Shown here: positions 1 through 8,038 of the stretch, one piece after another
Layout of the letters: every line of letters begins with the position of its first letter
Numbering within the stretch: position 1 is the stretch's first letter
Assembly (NCBI RefSeq): GCF_039540575.1
Contig: NZ_BAABFC010000017.1
Location: 62,001 to 126,000, forward strand
Length of the DNA: 64,000 bases
Direction of reading: 5' to 3'
DNA from: Pseudaeromonas paramecii
GTDB lineage: Bacteria > Pseudomonadota > Gammaproteobacteria > Enterobacterales > Aeromonadaceae
Position numbers and translations under genes: made by a program
The notes under the pieces: model-generated
Databases searched by the model: none
What the model was told of the DNA's origin: nothing
What the model saw: only the letters and a program-made list of their open reading frames with translations

Positions 1-3
1 TTG

Positions 4-33
4 TGCAAAAGAGTCCCCGGCCGAAGCCGGGGA
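4..33 (-). terminator. Rho-independent terminator of araBDA
   Basis: A perfect 7-bp stem (CCCCGGC / GCCGGGG, loop CGAA at 22-25) lies 11 bases past the araA stop. Read on the minus strand it is followed by a T-rich tract (CTCTTTTG). It would end the araB-araD-araA transcript. Confidence 0.85.
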
Positions 34-43
34 GAGGCGGGGA

Positions 44-1540
44 TCAATTGAACTTGTAGTAGACGTCGTTCAGGCGGATTTGCTGGCTCAGCTCGGGGAT
101 GCGGGTGCCGGCATGGATGTGCAGGCATTCTATGCCCATCAGCTCGGCCCAGCTGCGCAGGGTCTCGGCATCCACCGCCTGGGAGAAGACGGCGTGGTGG
201 GCGGCGCCGGCACGGATCCAGGCCTCGGCTCCCACCTCCAGATCCGGCATCGGCTTCCACAGGGCGCAGGCCACCGGCAGCTTGGGCAGGGACTGGGGCA
301 GATCCACCACGTCCAGATCGTTGACCACCAGGCGGAAGCGGTTGCCCAGGTCGATCAGGCTGGCGTTGACCGCTGGGCCGGCCGGGGCATTGAACAGCAG
401 GCGGGCCGGGTAGGCCTTCTTGCCGATGCCCAGGTACTGGGCATCCAGCACCGGCTTGGCGGCGGCGATGCTGGGGCAGACCTCCAGCATGTGGGCCCCC
501 AGCACCAGCTTGTTGCCCGGCTCCAGGTGGTAGGTGTAGTCCTCCATGAAGGAGGTGCCGCCAGGCAGGCCGGCCCCCATCACCTTGATGGTGCGCAGCA
601 GGGCGGCGGTCTTCCAGTCCCCTTCGGCGCCGAAGCCGAAGCCCTGGGCCATCAGGCGCTGACTGGCCAGCCCAGGCAGCTGGTGCAGGCCGTAGAGATC
701 CTCGAAGGTGGTGGTGAAGGCGCCGAAGCCACCGTCCTGCAGGAAGCGTTTCATGCCCAGCTCCTGACGGGCAGCCTCCACCAGAAACTCCCGCTGGGCG
801 CCGCCCACCTGCACCGCCTCGGTCAGGGTGTAGAGGCTCTCGTACTCGTCCAGCAGGGCATTGACGTCACCCTGAGGCACGGCGTTGATCACCTGCACCA
901 GATCCCCCACCGGGTGGTAGTTCACCTGATAGCCGAAACGGATCTGGGCTTCCACCTTGTCCCCTTCGGTCACCGCCACGTTGCGCATGTTGTCGCCAAA
1001 GCGGGCCACCTTCATCTGGCGGCTGTCGGCGATGGCGGCGGCGATGCGCATCCAGCGGCCAATCTTGGCGTGGGCGGCACTGTCCTGCCAGTGGCCCACC
1101 ACCACGCTGCGGGGAACCCCCAGGCGGGATGCCATGAAGCCGAACTCCCGGCCGCCGTGGGCGGTCTGGTTCAGGTTCATGAAGTCCATGTCGATCTCGC
1201 CCCAGGGCAGGTCGCGGTTGTACTGGGTGTGGAACTGCAGCAGTGGCTTGTTGAGCTGGCTCAGGGCCGGGATCCACATCTTGGCCGGGGAGAAGGTGTG
1301 CATCCACACCATGACGCCGGCGCAGTTAAGGTCGTGGTTGGCGTCCCGGGCCAGGGCGCTGATCTCGTCATGGGTGGTGCCGGTGGGCTTGAGCACCACC
1401 TTCAGCGGCAGGCCGGCCTCCTGGTTCAGGGACTGGGTGATGTGGTGGGCGTGATCCGCCACCTGCCGCAGGGTCTCGGCACCGTACAGGTGCTGGCTGC
1501 CTACCAGGAACCACACTTCCAGGGCTTTCATCAATTCCAT
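44..1540 (-). CDS. araA: L-arabinose isomerase AraA
   Basis: Converts L-arabinose to L-ribulose in the cytoplasm, the first step of arabinose catabolism. The product is 498 residues (E. coli AraA is 500) and starts like the family, with EVWFLVGSQHLYGAETLRQ. The metal and catalytic blocks are present: GFGAEGDWKT and SFMEDYTYH carry the two glutamates, and GAHMLEVCPSI and GAAHHAVFS carry the two histidines. The start at 1540 has a GAGGA Shine-Dalgarno about 8 bases upstream; a second Met three codons later is possible. It is the last gene of a minus-strand operon, 20 bases after araD, whereas in E. coli araA lies between araB and araD. Expression is presumably AraC-controlled from the araB promoter. 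Confidence 0.97.
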   Translation of the reverse strand: MELMKALEVWFLVGSQHLYGAETLRQVADHAHHITQSLNQEAGLPLKVVLKPTGTTHDEISALARDANHDLNCAGVMVWMHTFSPAKMWIPALSQLNKPLLQFHTQYNRDLPWGEIDMDFMNLNQTAHGGREFGFMASRLGVPRSVVVGHWQDSAAHAKIGRWMRIAAAIADSRQMKVARFGDNMRNVAVTEGDKVEAQIRFGYQVNYHPVGDLVQVINAVPQGDVNALLDEYESLYTLTEAVQVGGAQREFLVEAARQELGMKRFLQDGGFGAFTTTFEDLYGLHQLPGLASQRLMAQGFGFGAEGDWKTAALLRTIKVMGAGLPGGTSFMEDYTYHLEPGNKLVLGAHMLEVCPSIAAAKPVLDAQYLGIGKKAYPARLLFNAPAGPAVNASLIDLGNRFRLVVNDLDVVDLPQSLPKLPVACALWKPMPDLEVGAEAWIRAGAAHHAVFSQAVDAETLRSWAELMGIECLHIHAGTRIPELSQQIRLNDVYYKFN

Positions 1541-1560
1541 CGTCTTGTCCTCGTCATTAA

Positions 1561-2256
1561 TCAGGCCGGCTGGCCGTAGTAGGCATGCTTGCCATGTTTG
1601 CGCTGGTAGTGTTTCTCCAGCAGGTAATCGGGTAAGGGCTGGGCCTGGGGTGCCAGGCTCAGGGTGATCCAGGCCATGCGGGCCACCTCCTCCAGCACCA
1701 CGGCGTTGTGCACCGCCTCGTGGGCATCCTTGCCCCAGCTGAAGGGGCCGTGGTTGGCCACCAGGGTGCCGGGCAGGGTGAGGGGGGGGACATCCCCCAG
1801 GGTTTCGATGATGACGGTGCCGGTATGGCCCTCGTAATCGGCCTCCACCTCGGCGGGGGTCAGCAGTCGGCTGCAGGGCACGGCGCCGTGAAAGTAGTCC
1901 GCCTGGGTGGTGCCCAGCAGCGGGATGGCGCGGCGGGCCTGGGCCCAGGCGGTGGCGTGGGTGGAGTGGGTATGCACTATGCCGCCCAGCTCAGGGAAGC
2001 GGCGGTAGAGCGCCAGGTGGGTAGGGGTGTCGGAGGAGGGACGCAGCTCGCCCGCCACCCGGTTGCCCTGCAGATCCAGCACCACCAGATCGCTTATGCG
2101 CATCTTGTCGTAGCTGACGCCGCTGGGCTTGATCACCACCAGGCCCTGCTCCTTGTCTATGCCGCTGACATTGCCCCAGGTAAAGGTCACCAGACCATGG
2201 CGCGGCAGATCCAGGTTGGCCTCCAGCACGGCCTGCTTGAGGTGGTTAAGCGTCAT
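1561..2256 (-). CDS. araD: L-ribulose-5-phosphate 4-epimerase AraD
   Basis: Epimerises L-ribulose-5-phosphate to D-xylulose-5-phosphate, linking arabinose to the pentose phosphate pathway. It belongs to the class II aldolase/epimerase family. The zinc-binding VHTHSTHATAW block and the later VANHGPFSWG histidine are visible. The reading frame stays open upstream to 2358, but the Met at 2256 gives 231 residues, the usual family length, and has a GGAGG Shine-Dalgarno 6 bases before it. The gene overlaps the end of araB by 11 bases, which suggests translational coupling. It sits second in a B-D-A order instead of the enterobacterial B-A-D. Confidence 0.96.
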   Translation of the reverse strand: MTLNHLKQAVLEANLDLPRHGLVTFTWGNVSGIDKEQGLVVIKPSGVSYDKMRISDLVVLDLQGNRVAGELRPSSDTPTHLALYRRFPELGGIVHTHSTHATAWAQARRAIPLLGTTQADYFHGAVPCSRLLTPAEVEADYEGHTGTVIIETLGDVPPLTLPGTLVANHGPFSWGKDAHEAVHNAVVLEEVARMAWITLSLAPQAQPLPDYLLEKHYQRKHGKHAYYGQPA

Positions 2257-3928
2257 GTTGGCCTCCGGCGTTGTAGAGGGGCTCGGCGCGATGGGCCCAG
2301 CGCAGGTACTCCTGGTAGCGCAGTTCGAACTGAGCGGCGGTGGCCGGCTCCGGCTCATAGGTGTGCGCTATGGGGCTGGCCATGCGGGCCTGGGCGGCGG
2401 CGATGCTGGGGTAGATGTCGGCGGCCACCGCGGCAAACAGGGCGGCCCCCAGGGCACAGCACTGATCCGAGGCCACCACCTGGATGGGGCGGTTCATCAC
2501 GTCGGCACACACCTGCATGACGGTGGGGGACTTGCGGGCGATGCCGCCCAGAGCCACCACCTGGTTGACCTCCACCTGCTGGCTGGTCATGCACTCCATG
2601 ATGATGCGGGCGCCATAGGCGGTGGCGGCGATGAGGGCACCGAACAGATCAGGTGCGTCCGTGCCCAGGTTCAGGCCCGTGATGGTGCCCTGGAGGCGCT
2701 GATTGGCATGGGGGGTGCGGCGGCCGTTGAACCAGTCCAGCACCACCGGCAGCCGATCCAGCTGGCGCTGCTTGGCCCAGGCCTCGGTGAGGGCCGGCAG
2801 CAGCTGCTGCTTCTGCTGCTCCAGGGCGGTCTTGAGCTCGGGGAACTGCTCCCCCAGCTGATCCAGCGGCCAGGCCAGCAGCCGCTGATACCAGGCATAG
2901 ATGTCACCGAAGGCGGATTGACCGGCCTCCAGCCCCACCATGCCCGGCACCACGCTGCCCTCCACCTGGCCGCAGATGCCGCTGATGGCCCGCTCGCCGA
3001 TGGCCGCCGGGTCGGCGATCAGGATGTCGCAGGTGGAGGTGCCGATGACCTTTACCAGGGTGTTGGGGGCGGCACCGGCACCCACGGCGCCCATGTGGCA
3101 GTCAAAGGCGCCACCGGCGATGGTGATGCCCGCCGGCAGCCCCAGTCGGTCGGCCCACTCGGCGGTGAGCTGGCCCACCGCCAGATCCGCCGTCTGGCTG
3201 TCCTGAAACAGGGGGTAATCCAGATCCCGGGTCAGCAGGGGATCCAGGGCATTTAGGAAGTCGGCGCCGGGCAGGCCGCCCCAGGCGGGATGCCAGAGGG
3301 CCTTGTGGCCGGCGGCGCAGCGGCTGCGCTTGAGGCTGGCGGGGGCCTGGGTGCCGGAGAGCAGGGCCGGGATCCAGTCACACAGCTCCACCCAGTTGCA
3401 GGCGGCCTGACGCACGGCGTCATCGGCGCGGCTGACGTGCAGTATCTTGGCCCACCACCATTCGGAGGAGTAGGTGCCGCCGATGAAGCGGCTGTAGTCG
3501 GGGAAGCGTCCGCCGTGGCACAGGGCCGTGATGGCCTCGGCCTCCTCGATGGCGGTGTGATCCTTCCACAGCACGAACATGGCGTTGGGGTTGTGCGCGA
3601 ACTCCTCCCGCAGGGCCAGCACATTGCCCTCGGCATCGATGGGGGCTGGGGTGGATCCCGTGGTGTCCACGCCAATGCCCCGCACCTGGGCCACCTGGTC
3701 GGCGGAGAGTTGGCCCAGGGTCTGGCGAACCGCCGACGTCATGGCGTCGATGTAGTCCTGGGGATGGTGGCGAAAGCGGTTGTGTTGCGGGTCGCAATAC
3801 TTGCCTTGCTGCCAGCGGGGGTAATAGGCCACCTGACTGGCCAGCTCGGTGCCGTCGCTGCAGCGCACCGCCAGGGCGCGAACCGAGTCGCTGCCAAAAT
3901 CCAGGCCGAGCACTATGGGTGCGGACAT
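2246..3928 (-). CDS. araB: Ribulokinase AraB
   Basis: Phosphorylates L-ribulose with ATP to give L-ribulose-5-phosphate. FGGY carbohydrate kinase of 560 residues (E. coli 566). The N-terminal phosphate-binding LGLDFGSDSVRA block and the central IAGGAFDCHMGAVGAG and GTSTCDI segments are typical. The C-terminal VALGGIARKSPTVMQVCADVMNRPIQV and QCCALGAALFAA blocks form the second ATPase subdomain. It is the first gene of the catabolic operon, and its upstream region carries araI1/I2-like sites. Its last bases overlap araD. Confidence 0.97.
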   Translation of the reverse strand: MSAPIVLGLDFGSDSVRALAVRCSDGTELASQVAYYPRWQQGKYCDPQHNRFRHHPQDYIDAMTSAVRQTLGQLSADQVAQVRGIGVDTTGSTPAPIDAEGNVLALREEFAHNPNAMFVLWKDHTAIEEAEAITALCHGGRFPDYSRFIGGTYSSEWWWAKILHVSRADDAVRQAACNWVELCDWIPALLSGTQAPASLKRSRCAAGHKALWHPAWGGLPGADFLNALDPLLTRDLDYPLFQDSQTADLAVGQLTAEWADRLGLPAGITIAGGAFDCHMGAVGAGAAPNTLVKVIGTSTCDILIADPAAIGERAISGICGQVEGSVVPGMVGLEAGQSAFGDIYAWYQRLLAWPLDQLGEQFPELKTALEQQKQQLLPALTEAWAKQRQLDRLPVVLDWFNGRRTPHANQRLQGTITGLNLGTDAPDLFGALIAATAYGARIIMECMTSQQVEVNQVVALGGIARKSPTVMQVCADVMNRPIQVVASDQCCALGAALFAAVAADIYPSIAAAQARMASPIAHTYEPEPATAAQFELRYQEYLRWAHRAEPLYNAGGQHDA

Positions 3929-4296
3929 GGGGGTCTCCTCATTGAGCCTGATGGAAAGGTTGACAGGACATTAGGAGAAGCCCGCCATCTGGGGTTAGTG
4001 CGTGGCTGCTAAAGATATGGATTATTCTGCCTTGTGATTGGAAGCCTGGCCCAGTGCAAAAATCGAGATATGACCAAAATGGCTGAATGCATGGACAAAC
4101 TGGTTACAAATTTAACCTGTGATCAACCTCCCGCTCCCGTGTTCTGAAACCGTATACAAATTATGCCGTCCGTAAGGTCAACGATGTAACCATGTGTTTT
4201 AACGTGCAAAAGTGAGCCGGTACTGATTCGGTATGGCGAGCAGGCCAGATTGGCGCTCACTTCTTGAACATTGAGAGAACAGCTGGAGACGACGAA
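3929..4296. promoter_or_regulatory. Divergent araB / araF control region
   Basis: This 368-base gap separates the divergent catabolic and transport operons. The araB-proximal part holds two direct AraC half-sites and an araB promoter, annotated separately. A third candidate half-site on the minus strand, TAAC-N7-TCCATG, spans 4090-4106 and could act as a distal looping operator. A lone TGTGATCA half-site near 4120 is a weak CRP candidate. The araF promoter itself was not obvious. The assignment rests on motif resemblance to the E. coli ara operators. Confidence 0.6.
3969..4032 (-). promoter_or_regulatory. araI1-I2 AraC sites with araB promoter
   Basis: On the minus strand an I1-like half-site (AGGC-N7-TCCATA, 4016-4032) is followed after 4 bases (TCTT) by an I2-like half-site beginning TAGC (3995-4011). 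In E. coli araI the same TCCATA, 4 bases, TAGC arrangement occurs. The I2 site runs into a candidate -35 (CTAACC, 3993-3998), 18 bases from a candidate -10 (CTAATG, 3969-3974). The E. coli araBAD promoter has the same offsets. The weak -35 fits a promoter that needs bound AraC. Confidence 0.7.
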
Positions 4297-5280
4297 ATGA
4301 AAAAAATGGTTAAAAACCTGATAGCTGCTGCACTGGCATTTGGTATGGCAAATTCTGCTTTTTCTGCCGAGAAGCTGAAGCTGGGCTTTTTGGTGAAGCA
4401 GCCGGAAGAACCCTGGTTCCAGACCGAGTGGGCGTTTGCCGACAAGGCGGGCCAGGAGATGAACTTCGAGGTGATCAAGATTGCGGTGCCCGATGGTGAG
4501 AAGACCCTCAATGCCATCGACTCCCTGGCGGCCAACGGCGCCAAGGGCTTTGTCATCTGTACCCCGGATCCCAAGCTGGGCCCGGCCATCATGGCCAAGG
4601 CCAAGAGCCTGGATCTGAAGGTGGTGACGGTGGATGACCAGTTCGTCAATGCCAAGGGCAAGCCCATGGATACCGTGCCCCTGGTGATGATGGCCGCCAC
4701 CAAGATCGGCGAGCGCCAAGGGGAGGAACTGTACAAGGAGATGACCAAGCGGGGCTGGGATGCGAGCCAGTCCGGCGTGCTGGCCATCACCGCCGATGAG
4801 CTGGATACCGCCCGCCGTCGGGTGGATGGCTCCATCAGCGCCCTGAAGGCCGCCGGCTTCCCGGAAGGCCAGATCTACCGGGTGCCCACCAAGAGCAACG
4901 ACATCCCCGGCGCCCTGGATGCCGCCAACTCCATGCTGGTACAGCACCCCGAGGTGAAGCACTGGCTGGTGGTGGGCATGAATGACAACACGGTACTGGG
5001 GGGTGTGCGGGCCACCGAGGGGCAGGGCTTCCAGGCCGAGAACGTCATCGGCATCGGCATCAACGGGGTGGATGCGGTGAACGAACTCTCCAAGTCCAAG
5101 GCCACCGGTTTCTACGGCTCCTTGCTGCCCAGCCCGGACGTGCATGGCTACAAGAGCATCCAGATGCTGCATGACTGGGTGGTGAATGGCGCCGAGCCGG
5201 CCATGTTCACCGAGGTGACCGACGTGGTGCTCATCACCCGCGACAACTTCAAGGTCGAGCTGCAGAAGAAAGGGCTCTAA
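4297..5280 (+). CDS. araF: L-arabinose-binding periplasmic protein AraF
   Basis: High-affinity periplasmic receptor for the arabinose ABC importer. The Sec signal peptide is clear: MKKMVKN, a hydrophobic stretch, then AFSA before the mature EKLKLGFLVK. The mature part is a sugar-binding fold of periplasmic binding protein family 4, with VDDQFVNAKGKPMDTVP and VVGMNDNTVLGGVRATEGQGF as in E. coli AraF. The Met at 4297 is preceded by GGAG and gives 327 residues (E. coli 329); the frame is open 11 codons further upstream but without a better start. It is the first gene of araFGH, and a hairpin follows it before araG. Confidence 0.96.
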   Translation: MKKMVKNLIAAALAFGMANSAFSAEKLKLGFLVKQPEEPWFQTEWAFADKAGQEMNFEVIKIAVPDGEKTLNAIDSLAANGAKGFVICTPDPKLGPAIMAKAKSLDLKVVTVDDQFVNAKGKPMDTVPLVMMAATKIGERQGEELYKEMTKRGWDASQSGVLAITADELDTARRRVDGSISALKAAGFPEGQIYRVPTKSNDIPGALDAANSMLVQHPEVKHWLVVGMNDNTVLGGVRATEGQGFQAENVIGIGINGVDAVNELSKSKATGFYGSLLPSPDVHGYKSIQMLHDWVVNGAEPAMFTEVTDVVLITRDNFKVELQKKGL

Positions 5281-5297
5281 GTCCCACCCTAGATCAC

Positions 5298-5318
5298 GGG
5301 GCGGGTGACCGCCCCCTT
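5298..5318 (+). terminator. Intercistronic hairpin between araF and araG
   Basis: A perfect 7-bp GC stem (GGGGCGG 5298-5304, CCGCCCC 5309-5315) with a GTGA tetraloop follows the araF stop and is trailed by only CTTT. The short T tract suggests partial termination or 3'-end protection. That would yield more binding protein than transporter, a common pattern in ABC importer operons. Confidence 0.55.
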
Positions 5319-5332
5319 TGGAGAGTAAATCC

Positions 5333-6835
5333 ATGAGTCAGTCAGCCCCCTACCTGGAGTTTTGCGGCATCAGCAAGAGCTTCCCCGGCGTCAAGGCGCT
5401 GCAAAACATCAGTTTCGGTTGCCAGCAAGGCACGGTCCACGCCCTGATGGGGGAGAACGGTGCCGGCAAGTCTACCCTGCTGAAGATCCTGAGCGGCTTT
5501 CAGCCTCCCACCGAGGGGGCCCTGCGCATCGGCGGCCAGGAGATGGTGTTTGGCAGCACGGGTGACGCCCTGGAGCAGGGCATTGCCATCATCTATCAGG
5601 AGTTGCACCTGGTGCCCGAGATGACGGTGGCGGAGAACATCTACCTGGGCCAGTTGCCCTCCCGGCACGGCTTCATCGACAAGGAGAAGCTGTATCAGGA
5701 TGCCGCCCGCCAGCTGGCGCGGCTGGGCATGGACATTGCCCCGGATACCCCCCTCAAATACCTCTCCCTGGGACAGTGGCAGATGGTGGAAATCGCCAAG
5801 GCCCTCTCCCGGGAAGCGCGGATCATCGCCTTCGACGAACCCACCTCCAGCCTGTCGGCCCGGGAGATAGAGCAGCTGTTTCGGGTCATCCGCCAGCTGC
5901 GGGACGAAGGCCGGGTGATCCTGTACGTCTCCCACCGCATGGACGAGATCTTCGCCCTGTGCGACGCCATTACCGTGTTCAAGGACGGCCAGTTCGTCCG
6001 CACCTTCGATGACATGAACCAGGTGGATCATGAGCTGCTGGTGAAGACCATGGTGGGACGGGAACTCAACGACATCTATGACTACAGCCCGCGGCCCCAC
6101 GGCGGTGAAGGGCTGGCGGTGCTGGGGCTCAAGGGGCCCGGCATGCGAGCCCCGGTGAGTTTCGCGGTGAAGCGGGGCGAGATCCTGGGCATCTTCGGCC
6201 TGGTGGGGGCCGGCCGCAGCGAGCTGATGAAGGTGATCTTCGGTGCCGAGCCCATGACGGACGGGGAGATCCGGGTGTGTGGTGAGACCACACCGATCCG
6301 TTCGCCCATCGACGCCATCAACAGCGGCGTCATGCTCTGTACCGAGGACCGCAAGGCCCTGGGCATCATCCCTGGCCACTCGGTGCAGGACAACATCAAC
6401 ATCAGCGCCCGGCGGCACAAGTCGTTCGGCGGCTTCATCATCAACCGCCGCTGGGAGGACGAGAACGCCCTGCGGCGCATCCGCGACATGCGGGTCAAGA
6501 CCCCCTCGCCCCAGCAGACCATCGCCAACCTCTCCGGCGGCAATCAGCAGAAGGCCATCCTGGGCCGCTGGCTGTCCGAGCAGATGAACGTGATCCTGCT
6601 GGACGAGCCCACCCGCGGCATCGATGTGGGGGCCAAGAACGAGATTTACAACGTCATCTACGACCTGGCCAAGTCCGGGGTCGCCGTGGTGATGGTCTCC
6701 AGCGAACTGCCGGAAGTGCTGGGGGTGGCGGATCGCATCCTGGTGATGCGGGACGGCGCCGTGGCCGGTGAATTGACCCACGACGAGGCCGACGAGGTCA
6801 AGGCGCTGCGCCTGGCCATGCCGGTCAGTCAGTAA
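5333..6835 (+). CDS. araG: L-arabinose ABC transporter ATPase AraG
   Basis: Energises arabinose import at the inner membrane face. It is a sugar-type duplicated ATPase of 500 residues. The first half has Walker A GENGAGKST, signature LSLGQWQM and Walker B IIAFDEPTSSLS. The second half has the degenerate P-loop GLVGAGRSE, LSGGNQQKA and VILLDEPTRGIDVG. An in-frame TTG start lies 15 bases upstream, but the ATG at 5333 has GGAGAG at a normal distance and matches the family N-terminus. The intercistronic hairpin separates it from araF, and it runs into araH after 27 bases. Confidence 0.96.
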   Translation: MSQSAPYLEFCGISKSFPGVKALQNISFGCQQGTVHALMGENGAGKSTLLKILSGFQPPTEGALRIGGQEMVFGSTGDALEQGIAIIYQELHLVPEMTVAENIYLGQLPSRHGFIDKEKLYQDAARQLARLGMDIAPDTPLKYLSLGQWQMVEIAKALSREARIIAFDEPTSSLSAREIEQLFRVIRQLRDEGRVILYVSHRMDEIFALCDAITVFKDGQFVRTFDDMNQVDHELLVKTMVGRELNDIYDYSPRPHGGEGLAVLGLKGPGMRAPVSFAVKRGEILGIFGLVGAGRSELMKVIFGAEPMTDGEIRVCGETTPIRSPIDAINSGVMLCTEDRKALGIIPGHSVQDNINISARRHKSFGGFIINRRWEDENALRRIRDMRVKTPSPQQTIANLSGGNQQKAILGRWLSEQMNVILLDEPTRGIDVGAKNEIYNVIYDLAKSGVAVVMVSSELPEVLGVADRILVMRDGAVAGELTHDEADEVKALRLAMPVSQ

Positions 6836-6862
6836 CAGATCCAAGCAATGAGGACATTCGAC

Positions 6863-7873
6863 ATGACACAATCCACTGTAGCAACTCAGGTGCGGGGGCG
6901 AGCCCCGGCTGCCAGCGCCGGCAGCACCGTCTCTTCCCTGACGCGGATCTGGGATCAATACGGCATGCTGGTGATCTTCGCCATCCTGTTCGCCCTGGCC
7001 GCCCTGACCATCAACAACTTCGCCAGCCTGATCAACATGCGCGGCCTGGGCCTGGCGGTCTCCCTGTCGGGCATGGTGGCCTGCGGCATGCTGTTCTGCC
7101 TGGCCGCCGGCGAGTTCGACATGTCGGTGGGCTCCATCGTCGCCTGCTCCGGCGTGGTGTGCGCCGTGGCCATCAACCAGACAGAGAGCGTGACCCTGGG
7201 GATCCTCGCCGGCATCACGGTGGGCATCGTCTTTGGTTTCATCAACGGCTTCGTGGTGGCCAAGTTCAAGATCAACGCCCTCATCACCACCCTGGCCACC
7301 ATGCAGATCGCCCGGGGCATGGGCTACATCATCTCCGACGGCAAGGCGGTGGGCATAGTCGAGGAGAGCTTCTTCGACCTGGGCAACTCCGCCCTCTTCG
7401 GCATCCCCACCCCGGTGTGGATCACCCTGGTGTGCTTCATCCTGTTCGGCCTGCTGCTGAACAAGACCACCTTCGGCCGTAACACCCTGTCCATCGGTGG
7501 CAACGAGGAGGCGGCCCGCCTGGCGGGGGTCAATGTGGTGGCCACCAAGATCATCATCTTCACCATGACGGGGGCCATCGCCGCCCTGGCCGGGGTGATC
7601 CTGGCTTCGCGGATGACCTCGGGCCAGCCCATGACCTCCATCGGCTTCGAGCTCATCGTGATCTCCTCCTGCGTGCTGGGCGGGGTCTCCATGAAGGGGG
7701 GCATCGGCAAGATCTCCTACGTCATCGCCGGGGTGCTGATCCTGGGGCTGATGGAGAACGCCATGAACCTGCTGAACATCTCGCCCTTTGCCCAGTATGT
7801 GGTGCGGGGCCTCATACTGCTGGCCGCCGTGCTGTTTGACCGCTACAAGCAGGTGCGCAAGGCACGGATCTGA
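6863..7873 (+). CDS. araH: L-arabinose ABC transporter permease AraH
   Basis: Membrane channel of the arabinose importer, BPD_transp_2 type, 336 residues with roughly ten hydrophobic segments. Family blocks include LAAGEFDMSVGSIVA near the N-terminal third and FGRNTLSIGGNEEAARLAGVNV with ASRMTSGQPMTSIGFELIVISSCVLGG, typical of ribose/arabinose-class permeases. The ATG at 6863 has AGGA 9 bases upstream. An ATG five codons earlier contains that Shine-Dalgarno and is therefore less likely. It is the last gene of araFGH and is followed 18 bases later by a strong terminator. Confidence 0.96.
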   Translation: MTQSTVATQVRGRAPAASAGSTVSSLTRIWDQYGMLVIFAILFALAALTINNFASLINMRGLGLAVSLSGMVACGMLFCLAAGEFDMSVGSIVACSGVVCAVAINQTESVTLGILAGITVGIVFGFINGFVVAKFKINALITTLATMQIARGMGYIISDGKAVGIVEESFFDLGNSALFGIPTPVWITLVCFILFGLLLNKTTFGRNTLSIGGNEEAARLAGVNVVATKIIIFTMTGAIAALAGVILASRMTSGQPMTSIGFELIVISSCVLGGVSMKGGIGKISYVIAGVLILGLMENAMNLLNISPFAQYVVRGLILLAAVLFDRYKQVRKARI

Positions 7874-7891
7874 TCCGGAACCTGGGAGCTT

Positions 7892-7919
7892 GGGCCAGCG
7901 GGGGTGCTGGCCCCTTTTT
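7892..7919 (+). terminator. Terminator of araFGH
   Basis: An 8-bp stem (GGGCCAGC / GCTGGCCC) with a GGGGGT loop is followed by C and five T. It separates araH from araC, so araC should have its own promoter. Confidence 0.9.
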
Positions 7920-7972
7920 GCGATGGAGGCCCGCGGTTGCCACTGGGGGGATCCGGTGGCCCGCCGGACGAT

Positions 7973-7988
7973 TGTGATCCCATTCACC
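7973..7988 (+). promoter_or_regulatory. CRP-like site upstream of araC
   Basis: TGTGA-TCCCAT-TCACC matches the CRP consensus TGTGA-N6-TCACA at nine of ten defined positions. It lies between the araH terminator and the araC start, where catabolite control of araC would be expected. I could not place a confident -10. Confidence 0.65.
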
Positions 7989-8038
7989 GATTCGATGGGA
8001 TTTTGTTCGAGAAAACGTATTCAGCGTGGTTACATACG

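Noticed and set aside
80..1579. 499-residue plus-strand ORF opposite araA
   Set aside because: Low-complexity His/Gly/Gln-rich translation in a GC-rich antisense frame; araA on the other strand is an unambiguous enzyme.
5342..7987. 881-residue minus-strand ORF opposite araG and araH
   Set aside because: Antisense shadow of high-GC coding sequence, Asp/His/Gly-rich with no domain; the plus-strand genes are clear.
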